Positions 47,125-58,700 of a DNA stretch of 62,000 bases are shown piece by piece. Origin of the DNA: Mesostigma viride (taxonomy: Eukaryota; Streptophyta; Mesostigmatophyceae; Mesostigmatales; Mesostigmataceae). The notes beneath the pieces were generated by a model. It was not told the DNA's origin. It saw nothing but the letters and a program-made list of their open reading frames with translations, and searched no databases. The stretch spans positions 57,501 to 119,500 of the forward strand of contig RPFO01000017.1 in the NCBI GenBank assembly GCA_009746045.1. The letters run 5' to 3'. The position numbers and the translations under genes were made by a program. How positions within the stretch are numbered: position 1 is the first letter of the stretch; each line of letters opens with the position of its first letter.

Positions 47125-48369
47125 CCATCCATCCATCCATCCATCCATCCATCCATCCATCCATCCATCCATCCATCCATCCATCCATCCATCCATCCAT
47201 CCATCCATCCACTGATCCATCCATCCATCCATCCATCCATCCATCCATCCATCCATCCATCCATCCATCCATCCATCCATCCATCCATATCCATCCATCC
47301 ATCCATCCATCCACTCATCCATCCGTCCATCCATCCGTCCATTCATCCATCCATCTGGTATCCATCCATCCATCCATCCATCCATCCAGCATCCATCCAT
47401 CCATCCATTCATCCACCCACCCACCCACCCACCCACCCACCCACCCACCCACCCACCCACCCACCCACCCACCCACCCACCCACCCACCCACCCACCCAC
47501 CCACCCACCCACCCACCCACCCACCCACCCACCGGCCCACCCACCCACCCACCCACCCACCCACCCACCCACCCACCCACCCACCCACCCACCCACCCAC
47601 CCACCCACCCACCCACCCATCCATCCATCCATCCATCCATCCATCCATCCATCCATCCATCCATCCATCCATCCATCCATCCATCCATCCATCCATCCAT
47701 CCATCCATCCATCCATCCATCCATCCATCCATCCATCCTCCCATCCATCCATCCATCCATCCATCCATCCATCCATCCATCCATCCATCCATCCATCCAT
47801 CCATCCATCCATCCATCCATCCATCCATCCATCCATCCATCCATCCATCCATCCATCCATCCATCCATCCATCCATCCATCCATCCATCCATCCATCCAT
47901 CCATCCATCCATCCATCCATCCATCCATCCATCCATCCATCCATCCATCCATCCATCCATCCATCCATCCATCCATCCATCCATCCATCCATCCATCCAT
48001 CCATCCATCCATCCATCCATCCATCCATCCATCCATCCATCCATCCATCCATCCATCCATCCATCCATCCATCCATCCATCCATCCATCCATCCATCCAT
48101 CCATCCATCCATCCATCCATCCATCCATCCATCCATCCATCCATCCATCCATCCATCCATCCATCCATCCATCCATCCATCCATCCATCCATCCATCCAT
48201 CCATCCATCCATCCATCCATCCATCCATCCATCCATCCATCCATCCATCCATCCATCCATCCATCCATCCATCCATCCATCCATCCATCCATCCATCCAT
48301 CCATCCATCCATCCATCCATCCATCCATCCATCCATCCATCCATCCATCCATCCATCCATCCATCCATC
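47125..48369. repeat. 1.24-kb (CCAT)n/(CCCA)n array
   Basis: (CCAT)n with interruptions at 47125-47411, about 50 units of (CCCA)n at 47412-47617, then an almost pure run of about 188 CCAT units to 48369 with one CCTC break near 47737. A 4-bp unit leaves all frames open, giving long Trp-Met-Asp-Gly and Ile-His-Pro-Ser frames on opposite strands; these are not genes. The array lies inside the 3' UTR of a family A LINE copy, between GGTAGGATTGCGTG and GGTTAATGCTCC. Confidence 0.95.
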
Positions 48370-48428
48370 GAGGTTAATGCTCCGTGACTCCCCAACAGGA
48401 GCACGAGTTTAATTAATTAATTAATTGG
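48370..48428 (+). mobile_element. LINE family A 3' terminus after the CCAT array
   Basis: GGTTAATGCTCC, hairpin 48384-48404 (inner stem one base shorter, CAACA loop side) and a TTTAATTAATTAATTAATT tail. This closes the element that starts near 46180. Confidence 0.75.
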
Positions 48429-48673
48429 GCTCGGGCGAGGCGCTTGGCGATCGTTTGCTGGCGATGGGTTTGCGGGCCCAGATCTGGCCGGCAAGGACAA
48501 GAACAAAGGATCCCGACTAACGACCCGGGCAATTACCGAGGTGTTTGCCTTCAAAGCGCTGCGCTTAATTAGTTTTCATGAGGATGGTCCTTAACAAGCC
48601 TCCCCCTGTAGGGAAGGTGCGCATCACCGGCGCGCCCGCCACGTGGACGCAATCGTGCATTCAATGTCAACTG
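48429..48673. other. Spacer with LINE-like debris
   Basis: Includes GACCCGGGCAATTACCGAGG, which fits the GNYRGV-type RT motif on the + strand, then a break. Too short to classify. Confidence 0.3.
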
Positions 48674-49380
48674 AAGTAAGTAAGTAAGTACTTGCGTGTC
48701 ATGCGCAAAGGCATGCCACGGAGTACTATGCTTATCTCATTAGAGAAATAATTACACAAAAGTTTAAACAAATATCGCCTGCATCATCCCCCAACCGTTA
48801 AGCACTAGATGGGGATGTAATCCTCATCCGAGCTGTCCTCTACTGTAATGGCAGACGAGGCGGTAGTGTAGCGGCTATCCTCAGGACCAATAACCTCCAC
48901 CTGCGGACTTCTACCCTGGCTAGCAATGGGCCGCGGGGCCCGTGGGGAGAAAACAGGAGCATACCCCTCGGGAAGGTGCTTATCGCAGATGGCAGCCCAT
49001 TTCTCCTTGTCAATCATGCGGGCGCGGAGTACGGATAGTCCCAGAAGCCCTGCATCTTCAAGCAGTTGTGTCACATAGGTCCGGGTCGCGCCGCGCCGGT
49101 GCCCGGCGCGCGCAAGTTTGCCAGTGGGTTGCGATGGGACAAGGGGACCCTGCCATAGGAGGAGGTGTCTACCTGGTTGGCCCGTCTTAAGCCCCCCGGC
49201 AGGGCCCACATCGGTATTCACCTGGTCTGTGCGGGCAAGATGGCCGGCAAAGAGGAGGCGGCGGTGTCGGATGGTATGGGTGACAAGAGGGAGCTCGCAG
49301 TAGAGCTCTGTCAACTGAGGCTCCCCTAGACGAGTACCCGTGAGCACCGTTAGAACCGTAGGCATTTTCGTATACCTCAA
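48674..49380 (-). pseudogene. 5'-truncated LINE family C, intact C-terminal 191 codons
   Basis: On the - strand an open frame 49380-48805 with HTIRHRRLLFAGHLARTDQV, QLLEDAGLLGLSVLRARMID and an acidic end SSDEDYIPI, then the 3' UTR (TTAACGGTTGGGGGATGATG), the CATGC/GCATG hairpin and a (TTAC)n tail at 48674. The RRRLLFAGHLAR block is the usual C-terminal segment after the RT domain. The 5' part is missing, so it cannot be functional. Confidence 0.75.
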
Positions 49381-49592
49381 AGGTTTAATAGTGCTCCACG
49401 GCTCCCCAAATGGACCGCGCGTGCTTTTAATTAATTATATCAAATAGTAATTTGTGCTCGGTCCCTGTGGCATGCCTGAACATTGCATGATTTTGAGGGA
49501 CTGGGCGGGGACACGAGACTAATTAATAAATAAATAATTAATTCATTACACTGACGCGCTCCTATTGGGGAGTCGCGGAGCGGCATGTAACA
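49381..49592. repeat. Degenerate LINE-type 3' ends
   Basis: GTGCTCCACGGCTCCCC with a TTTTAATTAATTA tail (49391-49437); GTCCCT...AGGGAC enclosing CATGC...GCATG (49460-49502), then ATTAATAAATAAATAATTAA; and a reversed GCTCC..GGAGTCGCGG hairpin (49557-49580). They resemble decayed 3' termini of the hairpin-ended families. Confidence 0.5.
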
Positions 49593-49634
49593 ATACAAAG
49601 TGCTGGTTGTCTCCTTGAGTTGATACATAGTGCT
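49593..49634 (+). mobile_element. Micro-insert copy 5 with near-exact direct repeats
   Basis: ATACAAAGTGCT (49593-49604) and ATACATAGTGCT (49623-49634), 11 of 12 matching, enclose GGTTGTCTCCTTGAGTTG. With the shared CT it contains the full core CTGGTTGTCTCCTTG. Confidence 0.55.
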
Positions 49635-49797
49635 TTCCATCCAGGACTGGCTATGCTACACAACAAGGAGGGCAGAGACACCCATCCATTTGTCACTGCC
49701 AAGAAGCTGGCAGGCCACAGGTGCCTAGTGTTTTGGCATTCCAGTGTCGCCGTGTAGAGGTGTTACGCTGCATGTGTACTTGTGGAAGTGAAGCTTG

Positions 49798-52465
49798 TCA
49801 CATCCAGCTGTGCGCGTGTGCTGCACTAGCAGGCACGTTGCTTTGATTATCACCCCCGAGTCCTCCACCCTGCAGGTGGCTGGCGTGTGACTGCGGTAGC
49901 TGCTGCGCGCCTGGTGGAGCTTGCTCCAGGCTTGGGCGCGGAGCTACCGCATGCCCCGTCGCGGGCGTGGTCCGTCTCCACAGGCAGAACAGGTCGATAG
50001 TCCTCGACAGGTCCGTCCCGATCATGGCGGTGTGCGGCGACACATACCAGTGCACTGCGCCATCGACCCACTGGGAGAAGCGGAACTGCAGGGACACACG
50101 CGTTGGGGAGGGATTCAAAGCAGCGTGAGAGCTACGTTCGTGACCGGCCAACAAAAAAGCGGAGGACCAGATTTCCTTTTGTCAACATAGCATATGCTCG
50201 AATCATGAAATAATAACAGATGGGTGGGTGGTACACAGAGTCACACACGGTACATGCCATGGCCCACACATAGACATCGTCAATATGGCGTAGGAGCATA
50301 AGGTACATGATTAGGCTCTACCTGCGCCCTGGGAAATACAGCTAGCCAGCATGCTTAGCATGAATGGCCACAGGGCTACATCAATGCGCAGGGAAGCCAA
50401 CCATGAACCCGTGCCATTACTTCCATGAACCCGCAAGCACACAGGCCAGGCTCCCACCTTGGCACGAGATGGTTGGATAGAAAGATGAGGAGCAGGATGT
50501 GGGCGCAGCAGGGACGGGTGGGCAGTAGGCACCGTGCCTAATTAAGGGCTAAGGATAAGGGAGGTGATATTGTAACAAATGGCAAAACTTACCAAGAGCA
50601 AAAAAAGAAAACAAGGTGGTTCAAAAGAAAGCTCCAGATCCCACCAGAAGCAAGTACAGTGTCATCTAGATCCGCATGTGAAAATCTGAAGCAAAGGGCA
50701 CATTTTGTAAGCCCATTTGAAGGTCTACCTCTTTTATCTATGGTTCTATGTACGGCTGTGTCTATGGTTCAAGTCGAACAACATTGCCCAGGGCACTCCT
50801 AACAGTTGCGGTATCACATGCAGCCCTAAACGCGCTCCCCACCCCCCCTACCGCCATAAGGTGAGTGGGCCACAGTCTGCCACGCAGGTACAACAAAAAG
50901 CAATACTAGCTCTGTGTTAGCGCAAACCAAGCCAAAGACCCAACGTTCGCTGACCACCGCACAGGCGTTGATCTCCTTGCATTCCCGCGAGGTAAATTGG
51001 TGGTATGTTCAACACGAGAGGTTACCCTGTAGCCTCAATGAGCAGTCAAGGAACCTGCCAGCACTCAAATGGCTCTCACGCCGACGCTACCAGAACGCGG
51101 TTTATCCTTACAATAAAGGGTGTAGGCAGGGGTCTAACAGCAGTATATATTCCAGCTCTAGTCGCCATGGGGAGGACACACGGACACATGTATGTGCCAG
51201 TCCAAATGCTGCTCTTGACATATTATCGTGACATGCATGTCGTCATGTCTAGCGTACACATGTAGCCAGGACGACAGGAAGCCAGCCTAATAAGTGATTG
51301 AACGTTTTGCGGCAGAGGATGCCTCAGGTATGGAGGCCTGTCAGACTACCACCGTTGGGGTATCTCCGGACAACAAACCATCTATTCACATGGGGATCAG
51401 CAACGCTGAAGTGGTTATTTAAGCAGCAAACCTGGGCCGACGCACAAGGAGGATAGGGGTACTATAGGATGCCACCGCATGCCGTCTCACATGTGTCTGG
51501 TGTCACGACCGGCAATGCTTGCAATGATTCTCTAGACTCCAAGTATAGGTACACATGCCATGCTATTTATAGCGGCTACCTTCTCGGCCTCAATGTACCC
51601 CTTGACCGCCTCAGTGCTGCTCCACTGCTCCACCACCGCCACGCTGTGGTTATCCTTGCCCGGGTGGCGGTAGATCACGCCACACGCCTCGAGCGCACCG
51701 TACTGCAGCCGCCGGAAGTCGTTGTACACGTAGTGCCTGTGCCACTGGGGGGAAACAGGCAGCCACACGCAAGGTAAGGTACACGATGTCAAAACGAGAA
51801 CCATGCAGGCGCCGGGGCACATGCAGGACGCCATACGTCAGAAAAACGATAGCGGAAAACTGCCATAAAGTAACCGATACTTTTATCCCGACATGCAATC
51901 CTTTGTGTTCAAGCGTGCTGCGTTCAGACGTCTTCGTAACGTGCTCGGATGGTGAAGGCGTGGCAAAAGAAGGTGGGGAAGACAAGCAGAGGCACACTCC
52001 GAGGGCATTCACCAATGGACGGACCTTTTTGAATTGTTTGGGAACCACCGCAAAGTATATGTACACAGTGGCGCGCAACCTTGGCGGAAGTGGCAAATTT
52101 CCAAAAGGACTTCCGGCTGGGATGTCGACGGGAAGTTCAGCGGAAACACGACGGCTCGTTGGAGATTTCTGCAGAGGAGGCTGCGCAGGACTCGAAGGTG
52201 CTGGCGCATGCCTTGACTCCCGGCTTTCATAGCTTTTCCACTTGCGTGAAGGAGAACTATCAAGGGTAGACGACTGGGAAGGCAGTAGACCAGGTTTCCT
52301 CGAGCTCTGCCTGCGTCGGCTACGATTATACTCAGCGGCTTCACTTCCATCAGAATCAGCCGAATCATCGCTATAGTAGCTGGATGCACTGCTGCTAGAG
52401 TCCCTGTACGAACTCGACAGACTCGCCTGCGGCCTGCCAGGCCGGCGTCTTTGCGAGCTAGCCAT
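49798..52465 (-). CDS. Unrecognised protein, 3 exons, 297 aa
   Basis: Model on the - strand: exons 52465-52025, 51744-51580, 50085-49798 (stop), all three joined in phase 0 with GT-AG borders. Residues 1-105 are Ser/Arg-rich, low complexity and probably disordered. From about 115 the sequence looks folded and conserved: NLPLPPRLRATVYIYFAVVP, WHRHYVYNDFRRLQYGALEA, CGVIYRHPGKDNHSVAVVEQ, then FRFSQWVDGAVHWYVSPHTA and RTIDLFCLW. The last 45 residues are Gly/Ser/Gln-rich. It has many aromatic residues but no clear signal peptide or transmembrane helix. I do not recognise the family. The last-exon tail could instead be retained intron. Confidence 0.5.
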
Positions 52466-53270
52466 CGCTCGGCTTGTAGTGCTCGTGCAGTATTGTCCAT
52501 CGCCAAATTACACGGCTGCCTTTACCATGCATTCGTGCCGTAACGGTTACGACGTGACTGCACTGCAGATCACACCTAGAGACGGGAGACGTCTAGCATG
52601 GGGATCAAGGACCTTACGATGTGACGTGAGCCAACTATTCCAGTCACCGCACTTGCCCATTGCTTCCCCGAGAACTGTCCGAAGCTCCTTACCTGGACAC
52701 ACATCGCTATATTTGACATTAGAGACGCAAATAAGACACCTCTTTACGATAAAATTTATCGACAGCTTGGCTCGCTGTCAAACTGCCTTCACACTGGAGA
52801 CGAAAGTGCATACACAAAACTCAAAACTACGAGTCACCGTGTTCAGCGATTGGAAAGACGTCCGTCAAGCAGTCAGTCAGCTGTTGTGCCGGGACGTAAC
52901 GACATCACCGGAGGGGCTCGCTTGACAGGTTTTAAGTTTCAAGTTCAACAATCGCTACAGCTGTAGGCAATTAGCATGGCCATGGCATCACTGGCATAGA
53001 CTGGCATGATGAATCAGACCCTATCAGAGCTGGAATCAGGTCACGTTGCGGACCTGGCGGGAGATACCGATGTAGGGCCCAATTTTATGTACCGGCCGGT
53101 AGTGCCGACGAATCGCTACGCGCCGCGCCACGTGCCCAAGCTGGGAAAAAGTTTTAAGAACACACCGCCGGGCGCCAATCCATCCTGAGTTACTGTATTA
53201 GGCGCGAGACGTTTCGAAAGTATCGAAGAATCAACAACAACGCCTGTCACCACCATCCACTACAGTACAT
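52466..53270. promoter_or_regulatory. Upstream region of the 52-kb gene, no other gene seen
   Basis: Open frames at 52479-52925 and 53006-53188 (+) show no recognisable motif and are likely chance. The boundary with the LINE 5' UTR is not visible but must lie before 53275. Confidence 0.35.
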
Positions 53271-53274
53271 ACTG

Positions 53275-53457
53275 TATGATACTGTTGTTGTTGTTGTTGT
53301 TGTGTCCCACGCCGCACATGGGCAGCAGAGAATCTATAGTGGCCGAGGGCCGGATATATTTAGTATCGGTGGTACTATCGGGGCACTGGGTATGATACTG
53401 TTGTTGTTGTTGTTGTTATGTCCCACGCCGCACATGGGCAGCAGAGAATCTATAGTT
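53275..53457. repeat. Duplicated 65-bp unit with GTT repeats in LINE 5' region
   Basis: TATGATACTG, (GTT)n, TGTCCCACGCCGCACATGGG and CAGCAGAGAATCTATAGT occur at 53275-53340 and again at 53391-53455, about 116 bp apart, differing mainly in GTT number. Tandem 5' units like these can act as LINE promoter monomers. Confidence 0.75.
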
Positions 53458-54058
53458 CAACTGTAGGCAGGCACGGGCTCCAGGTGATCCAGTATGAAAC
53501 TTGCCAAGGCCCAATCGCGCCACATGGCTACTTAAGTACTTATGAATATCTTCGTACGAGAGGTGCACAGAATATTTGCGTATGACGAGCTCCCTCTTGC
53601 CCGCAACCTTTGAGGCTAGCCGCCATGCGGTCCATGTCGGTCACAGGCTGTCTTACGTGGGTACGTAAGCACCTGCAAACCACATTGTTCTCATGACGGC
53701 TAGCCCGGATTGCGGTTGGATTACGGGTAAAGTGCTGTTCGTAGGACGGTACAAGCTATGGTCAGTGCATACCCGGCAGGTGCTGGGTTTCCTGACTATG
53801 CAAATACGGCCCCCTTACTGACCGCAGGTGCGGACGACACACTTTAACCCCTGGTTACGGAATTACCATGCACTGGCGGTTTAGTGGAGGAACCACTAAC
53901 GCCTTCCCTGGCGATTCGACTTCGCCTAGAAACCCCCCCCTGAGATCTGCCGTCATTGCTAGACACGGCAAGGCAATGAGGCTTCCACCCATGGTCATCA
54001 CCCATCAGCTCAATTCCGGCACCCCACCACCACCCGACACTGACATTCTTCCTCGTTT

Positions 54059-55726
54059 GTGGTTTGTCTGCGCTTTTCCATGGTTGCCCCGCAGGCCCCG
54101 TACGCCATGAGCCACACCGACCTTGTCCATGGCCGAGTTCCACCGTCCCCTGAATTGAAAGCTGCGCTTCAAGCATCTACAGAGAAAATCTTGGTCATCA
54201 TCCTACACGGCATGGATGCTTCGGTCTCTGACAGGAATGAGCTGAGGAAGCTGATGGCCGAGCGGGGCGGTATAATAGTGGGCGGCGTAAAAAACCAACC
54301 AAACTTCCATGTACGCTTCCCATCCGCAGAAGCTGCTGAGGCAGTTCTTAAAGCTTACGTCCACGGCAAGGGCAACCCGTCCATCATGGTGGGCCCCAAG
54401 GTCTTCCGGCTTCACAAGTACCAGCCCGAGTACAGTGGTGCCGAATTCACCCTCACTCTGTCGCACTTACCGGCAGAAACACGCGACATTGCGGTGATAC
54501 CTATGCTTATCAGACCCTGGGGCACGCCGTCGAACCCGGCGCTCTACGAGGAATCCGTTCAAGGCAAAGCATCACGGGCCGCAAAAGAAGAAATCAAGGT
54601 GAACTCCGCAGCCATGGGGTTCACACCCAACTTCGACCCGGCACGTGGGCTTACAGGAGACGGTCTAAACCTGATCTACGGCATGCCGGGCGGCTACTCG
54701 GAGGATGGGCCCCGCTGCATTCCGGACATCATCACGGTGCAAACTCACGACAACTCCGGCAAGATCGCCAGCAACCACAAGATCACCACGCAGATCGACA
54801 TGGAGCGCCCGGTGTGCACCAGCTGCATGAGGAGCCGGGAACATGAGCCTAAGGACTGCCCGCACAGGTCCACGGCTAACAGGGCTAAGAAGGACCGCAT
54901 GGCTCATGCCAACCTCGGCCCCACACCGCGCCCCGATAATGCCCAGGATCCCAACGGCAGCCGGAACACAACCATGGGAGAGGATATCAACCGCTTCCTC
55001 TGGAACGGACTGGCCGACTGGAGGGTCTGTCACGACCTGGGTATGCCGGCGGGGGCAAGGATTGCCCTCAAGCTCCACCTTCTCATCACCTCAACCGGCA
55101 ACGAGGACTCCATTTTCTGCCCGCTCAACGAGGCCAACGAACCCTACCTGTACGTCTGGGAACCTCGTGGGTACAAAACACAACGCCCACTCGACTTCTG
55201 GACCGACGCGCAGATGCACATTGACAGCCTGGCGCTGAACCCACTGGTCACACTCAACCCGGAAACCCCCACCCTTCACATGGCCCACGTTGAGAATGGG
55301 GGTCCCAGGAGGGGAATTGACCTAGTGAAGATCCTCCTCCCAGGCACATACCAGCCAGATGACACGGGCAAGATACCGGATGCGGCCGGGCGATGGCTAC
55401 TAACGTCCAAGAAGCAACTTTTCGAGGGCAGCAGCACCCCCTGGCCACAGTACAGGCCTGTCCGCCGCAAGGACCAGCCAACCGCGGACACCGAGCCACC
55501 GGGATCGCCGCTGCACATTCCCAACGCCGCCAACGGGGCAGAGCTCAGCCTACCGGAGAATCTTGAGGAGGGGGACGAGATCGGGGAACACATGGACACG
55601 GAGGCGCCGGGGCAAGGAACTAAGCGCGCCCGGCCGGCAGCCACCGGGGTCACTCACAACACCGGCCTGGACATCCGTGGCGGCGCCGGACGCAACGGAC
55701 GTGGCGGCCGCGCCCACCGTGACTAG
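54059..55726 (+). CDS. LINE ORF1 protein, 555 aa
   Basis: Nucleic-acid-binding protein of the retrotransposon. Residues about 40-120 (KILVIILHGMDASVSDRNEL ... NFHVRFPSAEAAEAVLKAYV) fit an RRM-like fold. A zinc-knuckle motif of form C-x2-C-x5-H-x4-C lies at about 245-260 (CTSCMRSREHEPKDC), one residue longer than the usual CCHC knuckle. The C-terminal 100 residues are acidic and then end in a Gly/Arg-rich tail (GGAGRNGRGGRAHRD) typical of RNA binding. Several Met codons lie near the start (54059, 54080, 54107); the last, MSHTDLVHG, begins the well-structured part and may be the true start. Confidence 0.8.
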   Translation: MVCLRFSMVAPQAPYAMSHTDLVHGRVPPSPELKAALQASTEKILVIILHGMDASVSDRNELRKLMAERGGIIVGGVKNQPNFHVRFPSAEAAEAVLKAYVHGKGNPSIMVGPKVFRLHKYQPEYSGAEFTLTLSHLPAETRDIAVIPMLIRPWGTPSNPALYEESVQGKASRAAKEEIKVNSAAMGFTPNFDPARGLTGDGLNLIYGMPGGYSEDGPRCIPDIITVQTHDNSGKIASNHKITTQIDMERPVCTSCMRSREHEPKDCPHRSTANRAKKDRMAHANLGPTPRPDNAQDPNGSRNTTMGEDINRFLWNGLADWRVCHDLGMPAGARIALKLHLLITSTGNEDSIFCPLNEANEPYLYVWEPRGYKTQRPLDFWTDAQMHIDSLALNPLVTLNPETPTLHMAHVENGGPRRGIDLVKILLPGTYQPDDTGKIPDAAGRWLLTSKKQLFEGSSTPWPQYRPVRRKDQPTADTEPPGSPLHIPNAANGAELSLPENLEEGDEIGEHMDTEAPGQGTKRARPAATGVTHNTGLDIRGGAGRNGRGGRAHRD

Positions 55727-55753
55727 GTAAGACCTGCCTGATACGCCACTAAC

Positions 55754-58700
55754 ATGAGCCAACTCACCATAGTATCATGGAATGTACGTGGTCTCAATAG
55801 CTATGGAGTACGTACTGCTAATGGCATTCCCAATACTACTCGTATCAAGCAATTAACCCTTCACCTCGCATCATTACTGCAGGGCTACGGCGGCCCAGCC
55901 CATGAGATCTGGCTGGGCCTGCAAGAGCATAAAATTCAAGGCCCCGGGGTCACGGCCAACAAAGCAGTGAGAGCACTAGCTCCTAATAGTGAGAGTCGAT
56001 GGGCTTGGGCGCGAGGAACCCAGGGGGGCACAGCTTTGATTCAATACCGTAAAACGGCTTCCTCACACCTCACCTGCCACACTTGGTCCCAACCGGTAGA
56101 TACGGCGGCGGCTCAATGGCAAGGCCGCTGGGTACGACAGCACATCACCTGGGGTAGCAAGCAGGGGTACCTTCTTTCAATTTACGCCCCAACCGACCCA
56201 GCTGAACAACATAATTTTTTCAAAGACATGTTTCAGATGATCCACGCCATTATTTCCCACGGCCTGGAGGTCATATTGATGGGTGATTTCAATCTAGACA
56301 TGGCGGCGCACCCTCAATCACGTACAAACCCCTTTCACGAACAGCTACTAGAGCTTAACCTACACGACCTACTGCGCTCCAGGGACAACGACCACACTTG
56401 GCTTGCAACACGCGACGGTCACCGCATCACACGCCGTCTAGACAGAATCTATGCCACGCACGCTTGGGCGGACCTTGTATGTCATGCTAGGGTAGATCGC
56501 TCTATCACTCTTTCGGACCACTACCCTTGTATTATCACCTTAACGCACCACACCCCACCGACGCGGGGACCCGGTATCCCCCGCTTCAACCGAGACTTAT
56601 TGAGGGATCAAACATTCACGGCTCAAGTAAAAGCTTTTTGGCGAGAGTGGGTGGCCAGCATCCCTCACTATACCGATCATTGTCGATGGATGCAAGCCGG
56701 CCTACAACATGTACTGCAACTTTCTAAGAAATACACTGCTGAGCTTAGACAACAGAAAGGCCATGAATACCGATGTTACGAACGTATTGTCAATCGTCTA
56801 CAACTTAAGCAAACACTCACTACTTATGACATGGCGAAAATGCAACAAGCCCAGCTAGCCTTGGACAAACTACGATACGAAAGACACGCTAACGCCATAG
56901 ATGCGGAAAACCTTTGGTGGCACACAACGGGGGAAAAAATGAATAAAGAATATTTTGCACTCCTCCCGAAGCAACGAACACACACGCTGATAACTGAAAT
57001 TCACGACGACCAGGGCATCCACACCGACACCCATTCCATACTAAACAGCGGTCATCAATATTTTACGAAGCTATTCCGAAGTAAACCGCACCCTCAAGCA
57101 CCTCAAGCTATCCACCAAGTCCTTCAGGCGATACCACGGCGCCTCACCACCACGCAGCAGCAAGAACTAGATCAGACACCCACACAAGCTGAGACACAGG
57201 CTGCTATGCTCAAAATCAAACTCGGTAGTGCACCCGGAGTGGACGGCATCCCTGTAGAATTTTGGAGGAAGTTTTGGCCCGACCTTTCTGCCGGCTTTTA
57301 CAAATGCGTCCTCGAAGTATGGCGCACAGGTATCGTCCCTGGCAACTGGGCAGAAACCGCACTAATCCTCATATTTAAAAAGGGGTCTAAAACTCAATGG
57401 CAAAACTACCGTCCCATACGACTACTCACGGTTGCGTACAAAATCATCAGTAAAATACTACAACTACGCATTTACACAGTACTCGACGACCTAATCGGTC
57501 CGGAACAAGTCGGCTTCCGCGCTAACCTACACATAAACGATAGCATTACCATGCTTATGGACATAGTGGAAAAAGCGTGGCGCCACAACATACTCGGCAT
57601 CATACTATTCTGGGATTTCAAAAAAGCTTTTGACCGCATGTGTTGGGACTACCTTGAGAAGACATTGCGCGGTTTCGGATTTGGTGGCACTTTCACGCAT
57701 GTCACCATCGGTATGATTCAATCGCTCTCATGGACCCTACTCCTAAACGGGCACTTCTCACGCACAGGCACTAGCTCTAGGTCACTCCCACAAGGCGACT
57801 GCATGTCCCCGCTCCTGTTTCTTCTTGCGCATGCCGGGCTGTTCTTTTTGCACGCTCGCGACAACAGGATCAGGGGCTTCCCCATCCAAGGTAAACCGCG
57901 AGGTTTGTTCCAAACTGCTTATGTTGATGACACCACTAATGTCTGCACCTCCACTACCGATGTGCATGCTATCATGGAGAATATCACGACATACTCTATG
58001 GCCTCTCAACAGCGGTGTAACGTGCAAAAGTCCACGGGGCTGCACATCGGGAGAGGATCCTCCCCCCGCTTATCACTCCCTAATCTGCCTGTGACATGGG
58101 TCCAGCCAGACGGTCACCACCTATTACACAACTGCCCTATCGGTTGCACTATGGATGGACGTCTTGCTGAACACCCCACCTTTTTGTATGACAACACAAC
58201 ACACAGTGGCAAACTCACAGGCATGCTCCAAGCGGCATCAAGATGGGCAGCGGTTCCCCGTCTCAGCCTACGGGGCAGGGTCCTCATCACCAACCAAATG
58301 TTATTCTCCAAAGTGCTCTACTACTGCCAAGGTCACCCACCTAACGAGTACACCACCAAGATCATCCAACGAATCGGCAGCAATTTTGTTTGGAAACAGC
58401 AGGGTATCATAACACACACGGTGCCGGGATGGATCGATCGGGACATGTCCTATATGCCATGGGTTCAAGGAGGCTTGGGCTTACATAATATGGAGTGGCG
58501 CTTATGGTCAGTGTACACCAAACAGATCCTAACCGCTTTCATAGGCGTAAACGCACACCCTGGTTGTATGTTGGCACAAGAAGCTTTCGCCACAACCTAT
58601 ACCCACAACAATGGTACATCATGGCACTTGGGGGCAGCAATACTTACATGTGCGCTCACTTCGTATAAAGGCTTATCATGGTACTGGGCACGTATGTGGA

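Noticed and set aside
47115-48377. CRISPR-like array
   Set aside because: The repeat is a pure tetranucleotide without spacers, and the DNA is eukaryotic.
47101-48404. Open frames over 400 codons on both strands (WMDG and IHPS repeats)
   Set aside because: A stop-free tetranucleotide repeat is open in every frame. The array lies in a LINE 3' UTR.
52479-52925. 148-codon + strand frame starting 14 bp from the divergent gene at 52465
   Set aside because: No recognisable domain; would need overlapping promoters; amino acid composition looks random.
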